From positions 3,348,001-3,412,000 of the forward strand of contig WARS01000012.1 in the NCBI GenBank assembly GCA_008933995.1: a DNA stretch of 64,000 nt, given 5' to 3'. Numbering within the stretch: position 1 is the first letter of the stretch; every line of letters begins with the position of its first letter. This DNA comes from Datnioides undecimradiatus (Eukaryota; Chordata; Actinopteri; Lobotiformes; Datnioididae). Of the stretch, positions 18,580-29,693 are shown one piece after another. The notes under the pieces were generated by a model. It saw only the letters and a program-made list of their open reading frames with translations. It did no database searches and had not been told where the DNA came from. Made by a program: the position numbers and the translations under genes.

Positions 18580-21425
18580 CTGTAAATCATAAAGAATCAA
18601 TGCACCGACACACTCAAAACACTCCCTCTTTCATTTTATTAGGGCAGAGTGTGCTGTAGCATTTTTCTATACTACTGACAATATGATAAATGAGTGTGGG
18701 TGGTGATACCACTTTTAACTTTTGGTAACTTACTTTGAGGAATACAAAGATGTTTTTTCAATGTTTTTTTTTAACTTAAGTTACCTAAGTTCTTAAATGT
18801 TAGATATTGTCCAGAGCAGGGATTTTCAAAGTTTAAGCTCAGACAAAGTTTTGAAAAAAGTGCCTCCTCATCCCCTTCTTGGTTTACTGGATGCCAAAGG
18901 GATCCTGATCACCTTATTTGATCCCAGTCAACAATTGAGCCAATGTAACCCCTTAAACTTGCTGGGCCACCTATGCAGGCCCACCTCCCAGTTTGACCTC
19001 TGCTCCAAACTCACTCAGTCAAACAACTTTGCCAAAATGCAGCAGTCAAATGTCAGCAACGTTATCGGAATTTACTACAAAAGAATACGTAAGCAAGCCA
19101 CCCAACTGTTGGTATTTTGATATGCAGGCCTGTTTTTTTTGTTGCTGTTAAACACTCACCTTTGGTTCCATTATCAGCTGTGTTCTGTTTACTGACCCCG
19201 AGCTGCAACTTCTCCTTCACCAACCCAGCATCTGCTCTCAACGTCTCCACCCTCAACGGCAGAGTTTGTGGTGCAAGAGGGAAAAGGTGGGGGCTGGAAA
19301 ACGGGCTGAGTGATGGTGATATTGTGGAGAGTCCTGTCATGTGATGGTTGACCTTCAGCCCTTCATTCATACTGATATGTGGAGGGGGCTTAGCTTGGCT
19401 CACGTGAGACGATAGATGGCCAAAAGGGAGGGGAGCTGCTGGAGAGGTTAGTTCAAGCTGAGAGGAACCATCATGTCTCAGGGGGATCAGAGATGCTTTT
19501 TTGGACTTTAAACTTTCTTTTTTAACTGATGTTAGCTCTGTATTTTGTGAATTGGTGCTAGGGAGCTGGTTTGATAAAGAATTCACTGATCCCAAGCAAC
19601 TAACAACATCTTCTTGACTCCCTGCTGCGAGTGGAACCAGACCGAGACCAGCACCAGGTCTGATTTTGCCACTTAGATCTTGAGTAGTACCATGTGTCGC
19701 ACTACTTCTCTTGACTTTAGAGTCCAGAGAGCTGGAGGTGTCTTTGGCTGTGGAAAGGGGTTGCACCACCTTCTTTGCCTTCAAGACTTTCATTTTAGAG
19801 GCACCTTTGGGTTTGTCATTTGTGGACAGAAAGGTAGGATGGTCTATGGGTTTGTCGGGATGAGTTTTGGTGTCAGTCTGTGTTGTGGTTGGACTAAAAC
19901 CAGCACCAGGTCTAATTACGCTGCCTAGATCCTGAGTAGTATCAATCTGGCTCAGGATGCTTGGCCTGCCAGACTGACGGGTGGTGTTAGTCCGCCCTAA
20001 TGTGGCTTTAACATCCTGGAGGGTAATCTTGGCCTGGTGACCACTTCCTGATTTCAAGAACATGTTATTCACGGATAAATTCTCAATTTCCCCCTTCCCC
20101 CTTCCCCCAAAACCCCCCTTGGGTTTGTCATTTGTGGAGGCTGTGTCTTTGTCAGGATGAGTTTTGGTGTCTGTTTGTGCTGTGGTTCTGGAGGTTAGAG
20201 GATCTAACACATATGGAGTTGAACCTGAAAGCAGGTCCCCTGAGGCAGATCTGGTTGCCTCCAGTAATCCCTCAGAAGCCTGCATGGATTTTGCAGCTTC
20301 TATCAAAGCACGGAGACTTTTCTTTTTGGGCTTGGAGATGGTTGGAGACAGAGATGGTGACTGTGATTGACTGGAGAGGGAAATGGTGGCAGAGGAGGGC
20401 ATGGCGGCTGTCGTGATTTGTTGTGACTGCTCCTGATTCTTCTTCTTAGCTGATGGTGTAGGTGGTACAGAGCTCAGGGAAAATGACGGTTTATTTGCAC
20501 TTTGCAAATGGGTTTCTGGTGTTGATGACACCGCAGACATCTTTTTACTCTTCTTGAACTGCGGACTTGTCACTGATGGTGTTTGTCCGGACTTATCCCT
20601 CCCTGCATTTGGATCTGTTAAGGCTGTGGCCAGCTGAGAAGATGATGTATGATTTGCTGTGGTGCCATGTTTGGTCTGTGATGTTTTGGAGCTTACTGCT
20701 GCCTTGCAATGTGGCAGGTGACTCTTCAGCCTTTTGTAGGTTTTCCCACAGAATGGGCACACCTCTGTCGAGAAAAAACAGTAAGAGAGCTGTGATCCTG
20801 GTTTAAACAGGCACACAAAAGATTTTAGATGTGTTTATGTTTGGATGTGGTCAGCATGTATAGGGATGCAACTTGCATTTATTTACAGACTATTACATTA
20901 CTGACTATTACAATTTGCAATAGCTTGTATTATATAAGTATTGCATTCAAATTCATTATATGACCAACTGTCTAAACAGTTTAATATCATACAATGAATG
21001 ATGAATTTCTGAGAAACTGGAAGCAGAAAATGATGGGAATTTTTCTTAAGAAATTACCTAAATTACCATAATAGCAGACTGCTGTTTTGATCTCTTATCA
21101 GCTTTTGATCCTGTAAAATACTACTAATTAAGAACCAATAACAGATTGAAATGAATTTTGCATGATGCACATTGTCTTTGCTTTACGGTCTGACCTTGTC
21201 ATTAAAGGAAAAGTGCTTCAACAGAAACTTCAAATAGACTGTTTTACACCAGGTGCTACTTATGTCCGTATTCAGCAGTGCAAGAAGTCTCAATCATGGA
21301 TGTATTATGTTCTGGTGATACATCCACGGTCCTAATGCAATTAGTAATACACACATATCACATTGGTCGTGACGTTTTATCTTCTGCGAATGACAAACTA
21401 TATTGCGACACTTACCAGAGCCCAT
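17666..21425 (-). CDS. C17orf80-like protein: zinc motif plus ATP synthase subunit f-like C-terminus
   Basis: I place five coding exons at 21416-21425, 19160-20764, 18579-18469, 17897-17781 and 17694-17666. All are GT-AG with continuous phase, totalling 1,872 nt and 623 aa. Exon 1 codes only MGS plus one base. Exon 2 opens with VCPFCGKTYKRLKSHLPHCK, a C2HC zinc motif (C6, C9, H19, C23) closely matching the N-terminus I recall for human C17orf80. A long Ser/Thr/Lys-rich, probably disordered middle follows, with an internal duplication. Exons 3-5 encode the last 85 residues (539-623). These contain LRELPEWL, GWQWYYKKYIDVKKGGVGG, a membrane segment (MVLAGYCVLSYIWSY) and the end RDRWRKHH, and they resemble nearly the whole of ATP synthase subunit f (ATP5MF; Pfam Mt_ATP-synt_F). 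Human C17orf80 has been reported at mitochondrial nucleoids and membrane, which would fit. The function here is inferred. The gene runs tail-to-tail with bicral. Confidence 0.86.
17945..18185 (+). repeat. Diverged teleost interspersed repeat, copy 2
   Basis: This copy carries GATACCACTTTCATGTCTGT, GGTTAGCTTG, CAGCTCTGTCC and CTCACCAATTAACACATTAT in the same order and orientation as copy 1, about 950 bases away. It lies in the intron between exons 3 and 4 of the C17orf80-like gene and starts about 50 bases upstream (in gene direction) of the exon 4 acceptor. Confidence 0.6.
18580..19159 (-). other. Intron 2 of the C17orf80-like gene
   Basis: This is a 580-base intron with GTGAGT and TTTACAG ends. 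A 107-codon plus-strand open frame at 18797-19120 lies inside it. It has no recognisable domain and partly crosses the exon border, and I regard it as chance. Confidence 0.6.
20765..21415 (-). other. Intron 1 of the C17orf80-like gene
   Basis: A 651-base intron separates the ten-base coding part of exon 1 from the large exon 2, with donor GTAAGT and acceptor TCGACAG. Nothing else is seen in it. Confidence 0.65.
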
Positions 21426-21960
21426 TGTGCACGCGTCCAATCAGCGTGAAGCATGCAAGAAAGAGTCAGAGCAGGAAAGCAGCGGCAACAAAAAAATATA
21501 AAGTGACATCAATAATCACATTACTACACAGTGGTGTCAACTTTTAAGTACTTTTAGCAACACACGTTTTCACATTGAGGGTCATAACTGTAACTGTGCA
21601 GGGAAAGGCCCTTTGGGTAGCGCCACCGGAGCCTGAGCGCAAATGGCTAAACTTGTAGCAAAATTGGCTAAAACTAACTGGATAATGCTGTATAATTTAG
21701 CGGTAGGTTTTGAAACCGGGTTGCTCAGAGATGGGTTGTAACCGGGCTGTCTGATACGAGGAATCGAAGACCCGTGTGATCATACAGTATAACGTTATGC
21801 TCGGTGGGTGTGGCACGCGGACTTCCTGTTCTACTTGGTAAATTGAAATGATTCACTCCTGCCTACTTCCGCCTTCGCGTAAATCCCCGGACATACCGCT
21901 TAAAAGTTTTTAAAGGCGGCTAGAATTCCCACTAAAACCATAGATTTTTTTTGTCAGAGG
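21426..21960 (-). promoter_or_regulatory. Promoter region of the C17orf80-like gene
   Basis: An NF-Y-type CCAATCAG lies at 21437-21444, only about 12 bases from the start codon, so either the 5' UTR is longer than this or the box is not the functional one. Farther up, ETS-like ACTTCCG occurs near 21866 within moderately CpG-containing DNA. The transcription start is not resolved. Confidence 0.35.
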
Positions 21961-22404
21961 TGGGTTTCATTTGATTTTATTACTATTCACCATATTATCC
22001 CTGAGAACGAGGCATTTTGATTTATTAAAATGGACGTCGTTGAGCAGAGGAAACGTGCTTAGACTGTGCAGCCTATTCAGTTTTTCTCTTGCATGATCTA
22101 ACTTGCAAAAATCTCGGCACAAGATCAACTTTGCTAAGTTTTCAGCAATATCTCCTGGTTTTCCTCAGCAGATGGAGCTGCACGGTTGTCATGTTTGAGG
22201 ATTCTAGTGCCTTCTGAGCATTTCTAACATATTTTACTATATATTTAACTGTCAACAAATAAAGCTTAGTTAGTATAATTTTGTCACATATCTCTTAGCA
22301 TATCCCCAAAATCTATCTCTCTTTTGGTTGAGTCTTATATTTATACACACTTAACTATATGTATGAGAAAGACAGAAGAGCCTATGTTAATTAGAAAAGT
22401 GTAT

Positions 22405-22410
22405 TTTATT
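22405..22410 (-). terminator. gna13: Candidate poly(A) signal of gna13
   Basis: AATAAA on the minus strand is the first canonical hexamer I found after the gna13 stop, about 2.07 kb downstream. Confidence 0.4.
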
Positions 22411-24477
22411 GATAGGGTTAGAGTGGCATTAGACTTGGCACAGGAATGAATTTCAAAAGGGTGATGAAAAAAAAAATTACACAAAAACATCTACATCAAA
22501 AAGGTCATCTTCATTGGAAAATGCAGTGATTTTAAACACATTCAGAATGTGGGAAATATGCCATTTCTACAACCATTTACATATATGGAGATAAACCTGG
22601 GTATTATTTACATGACAACAGATTACAGTATGTACAAAGCTAGAACAAAGCATAAACTGAAAGCAAACTGAAGCTCACAGGAGCTGTATTTTTGGAGAAA
22701 AACTGCAGACTGTCCATGTGAACAGTCCCAAGAAAGAATGGGGGGATTTGGCAGAAATACAGATTTTAACAGTGCCTGGAAATTGTCTTCTAACAAACAT
22801 TGGCCCCCTGCAGAATACAGTCGCAGACAAAAGTTTTCAACTCCAGTAGCTTTTTTTGTCTACATTTTTTTTCAACAAATTCAAAATGCATTTTAAAAAG
22901 GAAACTCCTAAACAGCACAAAATTGTGTTTTCAGAGACGTCTGGAGTCGCAACTCAGTGCTAACACAGATATTCTTACATGACAGGTTACATCTTAGGAT
23001 AAACAATGTTGGTTACAGTATATTCAGACAATCTAGAACAAATCTCTGTACATCTATTAACAGACATTCATCATTCAGGCAAACAGGGGAGGTCGGTCCC
23101 TTTACAAGGCATCTAATCAGAGATGAAAACAAAGAGGGAGAGAGAGCAGGGGAGTCTGGATTAAGGTTCGGGGGTCAAAGCCAGGAGGATACAGTACCAA
23201 ACACCACCTAGCTAACTGCACTGAGGTCTGGCTGAGGTTCACTGCTCTGCCACCAAGATAAAGATTAGATTATTCAGTTAGTTCACCAACAATGACATCA
23301 GCATTAATGCTGGTTTTGATTTAACCCTGAGAAAACAGTGGACTGCATATTCACTTGCTGGCACACCTACCTGATGTGCCAATGAAGGTCATTTTGCCCT
23401 CTTAACTGAAAATAAAGGATAACTTGCATGGAAACTTGCATTTTAATTATCTGTTTAGAGGTGGCTAAGACTGACTTTAATTCTTTAATTCTTTAATTCT
23501 ATAGACACACAGGCACAAACATAGGATTTAAACAGTGATTAGGTCTCCTTAAGACATTATATGGAAAGGAATTCTGGGTTCAGTCTTGCAGTTTTGCCCT
23601 TCTCTAGTATTTTTCCACAGACAAGGTGCCAGTGCTGGAGCAATGTTCCTCAACAAATCTATAACTGTTCTGAGAACTTTCACTATCAATAAACTGGCCC
23701 TTGTTCCGGCTAAATTGGCTCTGTGCCGTCACTTTGAACCTGCTGATCTCAAATGAAGAAAAAGTTATGACTGGAATGGGAAGAGGGAGGAAAGGTGCTG
23801 CGATCTAAGAGAAAAGGAGGATTGTGCAGCTTCCAGATGATTAGCAAGTTGACAAAACCTTCTATAAACTACAAGGGCTTCGAAACAACTTTCACAAAGC
23901 AGCACTGGAGAGTGCAACAGAAAAAATGGAGCGACTAATTGAATTCAGTGCTTAGACACAGACTGGGAAATCAACGCTGACTGATCTTAATGCATTATGT
24001 CCACCCTACTCAGTATTTGCCTGTAGTTGCTGCTTGACAGGTTGTATATCTGGCTTCAAAACCGTATGCCCATTTTGTCTTAGTTGTTTCCACAGCCAAG
24101 CACTGGCATTAGCGCCAGCACCAACACCTTGTGAGTCGAAAAGCCCCAGAGAGTTTTCGCTGCAAGGCAGCTCTCAGGCCAGAGGAGACAGTCTCAAAGC
24201 AAAGCAGCAAAGACGTCATCCAACATCCAAACTGACTGCTTGTCTTTCTTTATGACCACAGAGAGTCTGTCCTACTCACTTGTTCCCCTACCAAAACCTG
24301 AACTAACAAGAAGGCCAACTCATCAAAGAGGAGAGTAAAAACTAATATAAAAACGGCTGAGGAAGAACGCTGACGTCTATCGGATTCTTCTGAGACTGGT
24401 CTCTCCCAAGTCCTCGTCAGGAGCGAGGGGGTGGTTTGTCCCCATTCAGGTCCTCTACTTTCACAGGTTGACAGGGG
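22405..24477 (-). other. gna13: gna13 3' UTR
   Basis: No competing gene is seen between the gna13 stop and a minus-strand AATAAA at 22405-22410, giving a 3' UTR of about 2.1 kb. Long 3' UTRs are usual for GNA13. An ATTCT-type short repeat (three units) lies near 23478-23502. Plus-strand open frames at 22800-24255 look like chance. Confidence 0.5.
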
Positions 24478-26920
24478 TCATTGGAGCATGAGCTGTTTGA
24501 GGTTGTCGTGCAGAATGGTGTCCTTGACGTCCCGGAACACCAGCCTGATGTTCTCCGTGTTGATGGCTGTGGTGAAGTGGTGGTACAGGGGCTTCTGAGT
24601 GGCATCGCGTCTCTTGGCCCGAAAGCACTCCACCATGAACGCCTGGATGTCCGGCAGGCTGTGCTCCGGCCCGGTGTATTCAGGAAAGTAGTCCTTGAGT
24701 GGAACGCTTTTCACCTTCTCCTCCAGCAGGTCTGTCTTGTTGAGGAAGAGGATGATTGAAACATTGATGAAGACGCGGTTGTTGACGATGGTCTCGAAAA
24801 TGTCGAGTGATTCACGCAGCCGATTGGTTTGCCTGTCCTCCATCAGCACCTGTTCAACACAACAGGGGGGATATAAATACAATTACTACACTTAGTCCTT
24901 AGCACAGAAATGTCCTGCTGAGACTAAAATAATATCTTAATAATATATCAATAATAATAATAATAATAATAATATCAAAACATTAATAGAGCACCACAAT
25001 ACAATTATTGTTTTATTTGTGGCAATCTACAAAGGATATGAGATAAACGACAACAACTCCACAGAACAAGACTAAGCATATAGACACAGCAATGACAACT
25101 TATCAAAAAGTCATCAAACATTATTTGCTAGAACAAACACATTAATGTGCCACTTATCGAGGCTATCACAAGTGTGTGTTTGCTTGTGTGTAAGAGGAAA
25201 TTAGATGTCATGTTTTCTTACCTGGTCGTACTCAGAAGAGGAGACGAGGAAGAGGATGGAGGTGACCGAGTCGAAACACTCAAACCAGCGTCTCCGCTCC
25301 GACCGCTGCCCTCCCACATCCACCATCTTGAAGGGAACGTTCTTGATCTCAAAGTCGTACTCGTGGATGCCCTTGGTGGGTTTACGAGCCAGCAGGATGT
25401 CCTGTTGACTGGGGAGATAATTCTAGAGGAGAGATGGAAAGACGATGATGAAATAATATTTAAATGTATATAATATGAATATGAGAAATAATACAAATAG
25501 TCAACAATCATGCGATGAAGACAAAGAAAAGAAACAAGATACCAACATAAACACATTATTTGCAATTTTGTAGTACTCGTTTTCTTTTTAACTTGTGCAC
25601 CGACAATAAAGGCTTTCAATTCAATTACGGCTGAAGGTAGAGTTTGTTTTAAATATATAAATTTATACTATAAAAATGGATAATGGATAAGGTTTACAGT
25701 TGACATGTCACATTTTAGTCCAATTTGATGAAATATTTCATTAAAATCACGCACATTTCAAACAGGGTGTATAGTATTATCATGGGGAAAGCTTGAAAAA
25801 GTCTGTCTAAAATAATAGTACTAAAATAATACTTCTAATATTTGCAAATGCATTCATTTATCCTGCAGAAAACTAAATCACTGCAAAGGCCACAGCCTTT
25901 ATCTTTGGCAAAACATATTAAAAAGACTGTGCTGGTAGAGGTTCAACAGCATTAGGTTAAAAGTGGCTTCTGTCTGGTTTCACTGAAACCCCAAGTCTGC
26001 ACTGGAAGATTAGACATTGGCTCCAAGGGGAGAAAATTCTGCTGAAGACTGGAAAAGAAGCTTGTGTTCAGGCTCAGACACAAACAAATAACACTAAGTT
26101 ACAACAGATTCGGCGACTGGATGAACTAAATACAAAATAATAATAATATAGTTAAACTCTAATGGAGACATAAAAACAATCTCTAGGAGACAATACTATA
26201 CATTGACTTCACTACTGTGGCTAGCAGTAGTGACAATGTTTGCTGCAGGTCTGCTGATTGAAAGTCCACTGAAAAAGAATGAACAAGCACCCTGCAGCGC
26301 AGTACACTGTCACAAAAAACCCACTTTTTGATTTGAGGTGTCTCCCTACAGCCTACAAACAGACACAAAAACAGGACAGGCAAGAGGAAACACGTCAGAC
26401 ATGTGTTAGTCAAATGGTTAGTTCCTTTTAAGACTTTTTTTGAGGAAACTGAATTCAATACTTTTTAAGATCTCAGATGTCCTGGCACACATCTACTACA
26501 TTACTTTCAACTTTGTCACATTTCCCAAAACATCAGTGGCAGCTGGTGGTCACTTAGCAGGAGCTTCTTTACCAAAATGTGATCATTATCACTGAAGAGC
26601 AACAATCTCAGTTGGGCTTAAGCCTGCCTCAAAGTGTCTCAACATGTAGTGATATCGGCTACATGTACACATTTGAAATATAACAATCAGTGCAGGCAGA
26701 AACAACTTACCGGCTCGCCAAGCTTATCCAGATTATCCAAGAAATACTTCACTGACTCACCCTGCGACAGGACAGAGGAGGAATTTCTGTTAATTATACC
26801 CAATTTATTAGACTCAGTCATTTTGATCAGAAACGATACAGTCTGCATAAAAAAAACCTCACATTTAATAACTGCGATTACTATATTCAGTTGAATACAG
26901 TTGTTGCTGTGGCACCGGGG

Positions 26921-26986
<66 letters not shown>

Positions 26987-29661
26987 GTTTTCTCTTCTAA
27001 ACCTGTGTGTCAGCCCGAGAGCTGAGTCTGCTTTGAGCAGCTGAAGCAGGATGCAGAGTATTTGTGACTGCTGTAGACACGTGTTTGTAAGTGTCTTTGA
27101 TGTATATAGAATTGTGGCTAGCTCTGTGTCTGTGTGCGAGTGTGTGTGTGTAGGGGTGTTTTTTCTAGACCGCTCTGACGCTGGTTCATGCACAATTAGT
27201 GCAAGCCCAGACATGAGACTGCTAAGACTGAGATGCATTCCTTTATCTGTGTGTGTCTCTGTCCTAAACTCAACATAAGCAAAAACTGACAGCAAAAAAA
27301 AACAAAACAAAAATCCCATAAGTGATTTTCCTGTGACCCACAATGTCTCTACTGTATCACACCACACCTTTTCGGAAGACTATTTTGCATGTATTTTGCA
27401 TCAATGACACCGTAAACCAGCACCCTTGCTATGAAATTCAAATTTTAGCCGTGTTAGTGATTCTTTGGGTTGTATTTCTGAATGGTAGCACTGCACACCA
27501 TCCGTTTCTCCCCACTGTAATCTCCTGTACTCAACTTTTGATCTTTTAAAAAACTGACCTGACCTGAAAAACCTGTGTGTGTGTGTGTGTGTGCGTGTGT
27601 ATGTGCACGTGGGCAGTGTGTGCAAGGCTAAGATTACACAAGGGAGGGGTGGAATGGCGTGGTGCTACGCTAAAGCCAAAGAGAGAGGAGCTCCCTCTCT
27701 GTGGAGCTGATTTTAATTCTGGCTACAGTTCTGGCTTCACTTGAGTTAATCTGCTCAGATCTGAGGGGTGTGGTGGTTTTGAAATCTTCAAATTTCAGTC
27801 AGATAAAAAAAAAAAAAGGAGAAGAGAAACAAGATTAGCTCTGAGCTGGTTTAGTTCATTATGAAGCATGACAACGCCTGCAGTTAATCTGAGCGTGCTG
27901 AAAAATCAAAACTGAAACATTACATAATGTCATGTCATTTGAATTGTAGCCACACAACAAGCAGATCTGTTATTTGAGTTATTGTCAATGCTGTGTTCTA
28001 TCATTGATAAAAAAAAACCCAAACAAACAAAAATGAAACAAAAAGCAATATCAGGTGAGGGGAGAGTTGGGGCTTGACTTTATGGCTGATTTGAAAGATC
28101 AAGTTGTGAACTTTGTACTTCCCAAAGCCAGAGAATCCATGTGTGGTTTTGGTCTCCGTACATGTGTTTTTAATGATAATTAGAAGCAGGCCTGAAGGCA
28201 CTTGTGATTTGTGATGCAAATACGTAAAGGGCAATGGTAAAAACACAATGGGTCGTATCTACTGGCAGAAAAACAAATTAGCCCTCACTAACAAGAGCTG
28301 GGAAAACTGCAAACAGCTCCCGACACAGCAACTCTTCAGCTAACAATCTGGTTTCTATTTGAATGGGTGAGCCTGTATGGATATGGTGGATACTCTGGAT
28401 ATAGTTCACATTTAGACTTAAATATCAATAAAAATCAATAGAGCATTACAACTACAGAGGGGCACCAACTAAGTCAGGTTTGTTGAACAAATAATCTTCA
28501 GATTATATTTCAGTTAATCATTTCAATAGTTGGTTTTGTAGAAAAAAAAAAGAAAAAAAAAGAAAAAAAAAAAGGAAAGCTGCAACCATGAAATGTTTGG
28601 CTGTTTTGTTTGACCAACAATTACAAATACAGGTGCCAATCAGTTTTCTACTGCTTGTGTTAATAATTACAAATAAGTTGATTTAATGTTTCAGATGTAC
28701 TGTACTCTGTGTGTTTGTATTTATGTCTGTGACATGAAAACACTAACGTAAAGAATCAGACTGAAATATAAAATGTGAGTACATTTTCTGATCAATAATC
28801 TAGAAAATACTGATGTATCTATGATATGTCACATAATTGTTCCCTCCAGGTGTAAAGTGTTTGGTCATTTGTGTATCTGTCTGCAGCTAATCTCAACACT
28901 ACTGAACCCATCAACCAGAACGTGCTCATTCATGACGTGCTGAAGGATTTCACATGGCTGCCTTGATTTACAATTTAAAAACAGACAATAAACAAATAAA
29001 TTGCTGCCTTCACTGTTTTTACCGCTACTGACTATTGACTGCTGACTCATCACTTTTCTTGGCCCGGACAGTAGGGGCTGCAAGCGATCAACATCTGCTG
29101 CACTTTGAAATCTTGTGTCCACTGCCGACAATGTATGTGGCAGTCATGTTAGTGTGGCCTCTGTCTCACATGGTGGAGATCTGCACTCTCCTGTGTACAT
29201 TCTTCCAGTTTTGTCTTCAACTTGCTTGTTTTTTTCCTCATTAATGTTCCCAAACGCAAGGATACTTAACAGCATAAAATCAGAGAAACCACCATATTTA
29301 TTAATATTTTGTGGATGGACTATTTGGTTTATCCAATTATGATCTTTGTACTACTATAAATTTTCAGTAACATCCCTAATGTCGAGTGTGCTGTATGTAG
29401 ACTGAACAGCAACATTGTCATTGCTTAAACAAATATCAATATTCACTTGTTCAAACTTCTAAAATGTGAATGTTTAATGTTTCTTATTATTTTTATTATT
29501 ATTATTCTCTTAGTAATTTGAATAACTTCTGGACCACTGGTCTAACAAAATTAACATTTTAAAGATGTCATCTTGCACGATGGAAAATTCAATGGGACAT
29601 TTTTCATCCAAATACACTTGTAAATAAAGGATAGTTACAACACCACACACACAGAATGTAT

Positions 29662-29693
<32 letters not shown>

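Noticed and set aside
18797-19120. 107-codon plus-strand open frame
   Set aside because: It lies in an intron of the C17orf80-like gene on the opposite strand, with no domain or initiation context.
26687-27367. 226-codon minus-strand open frame
   Set aside because: Only its end is real, namely the 51-base gna13 exon 3. The rest is intron translated through the AC repeat.
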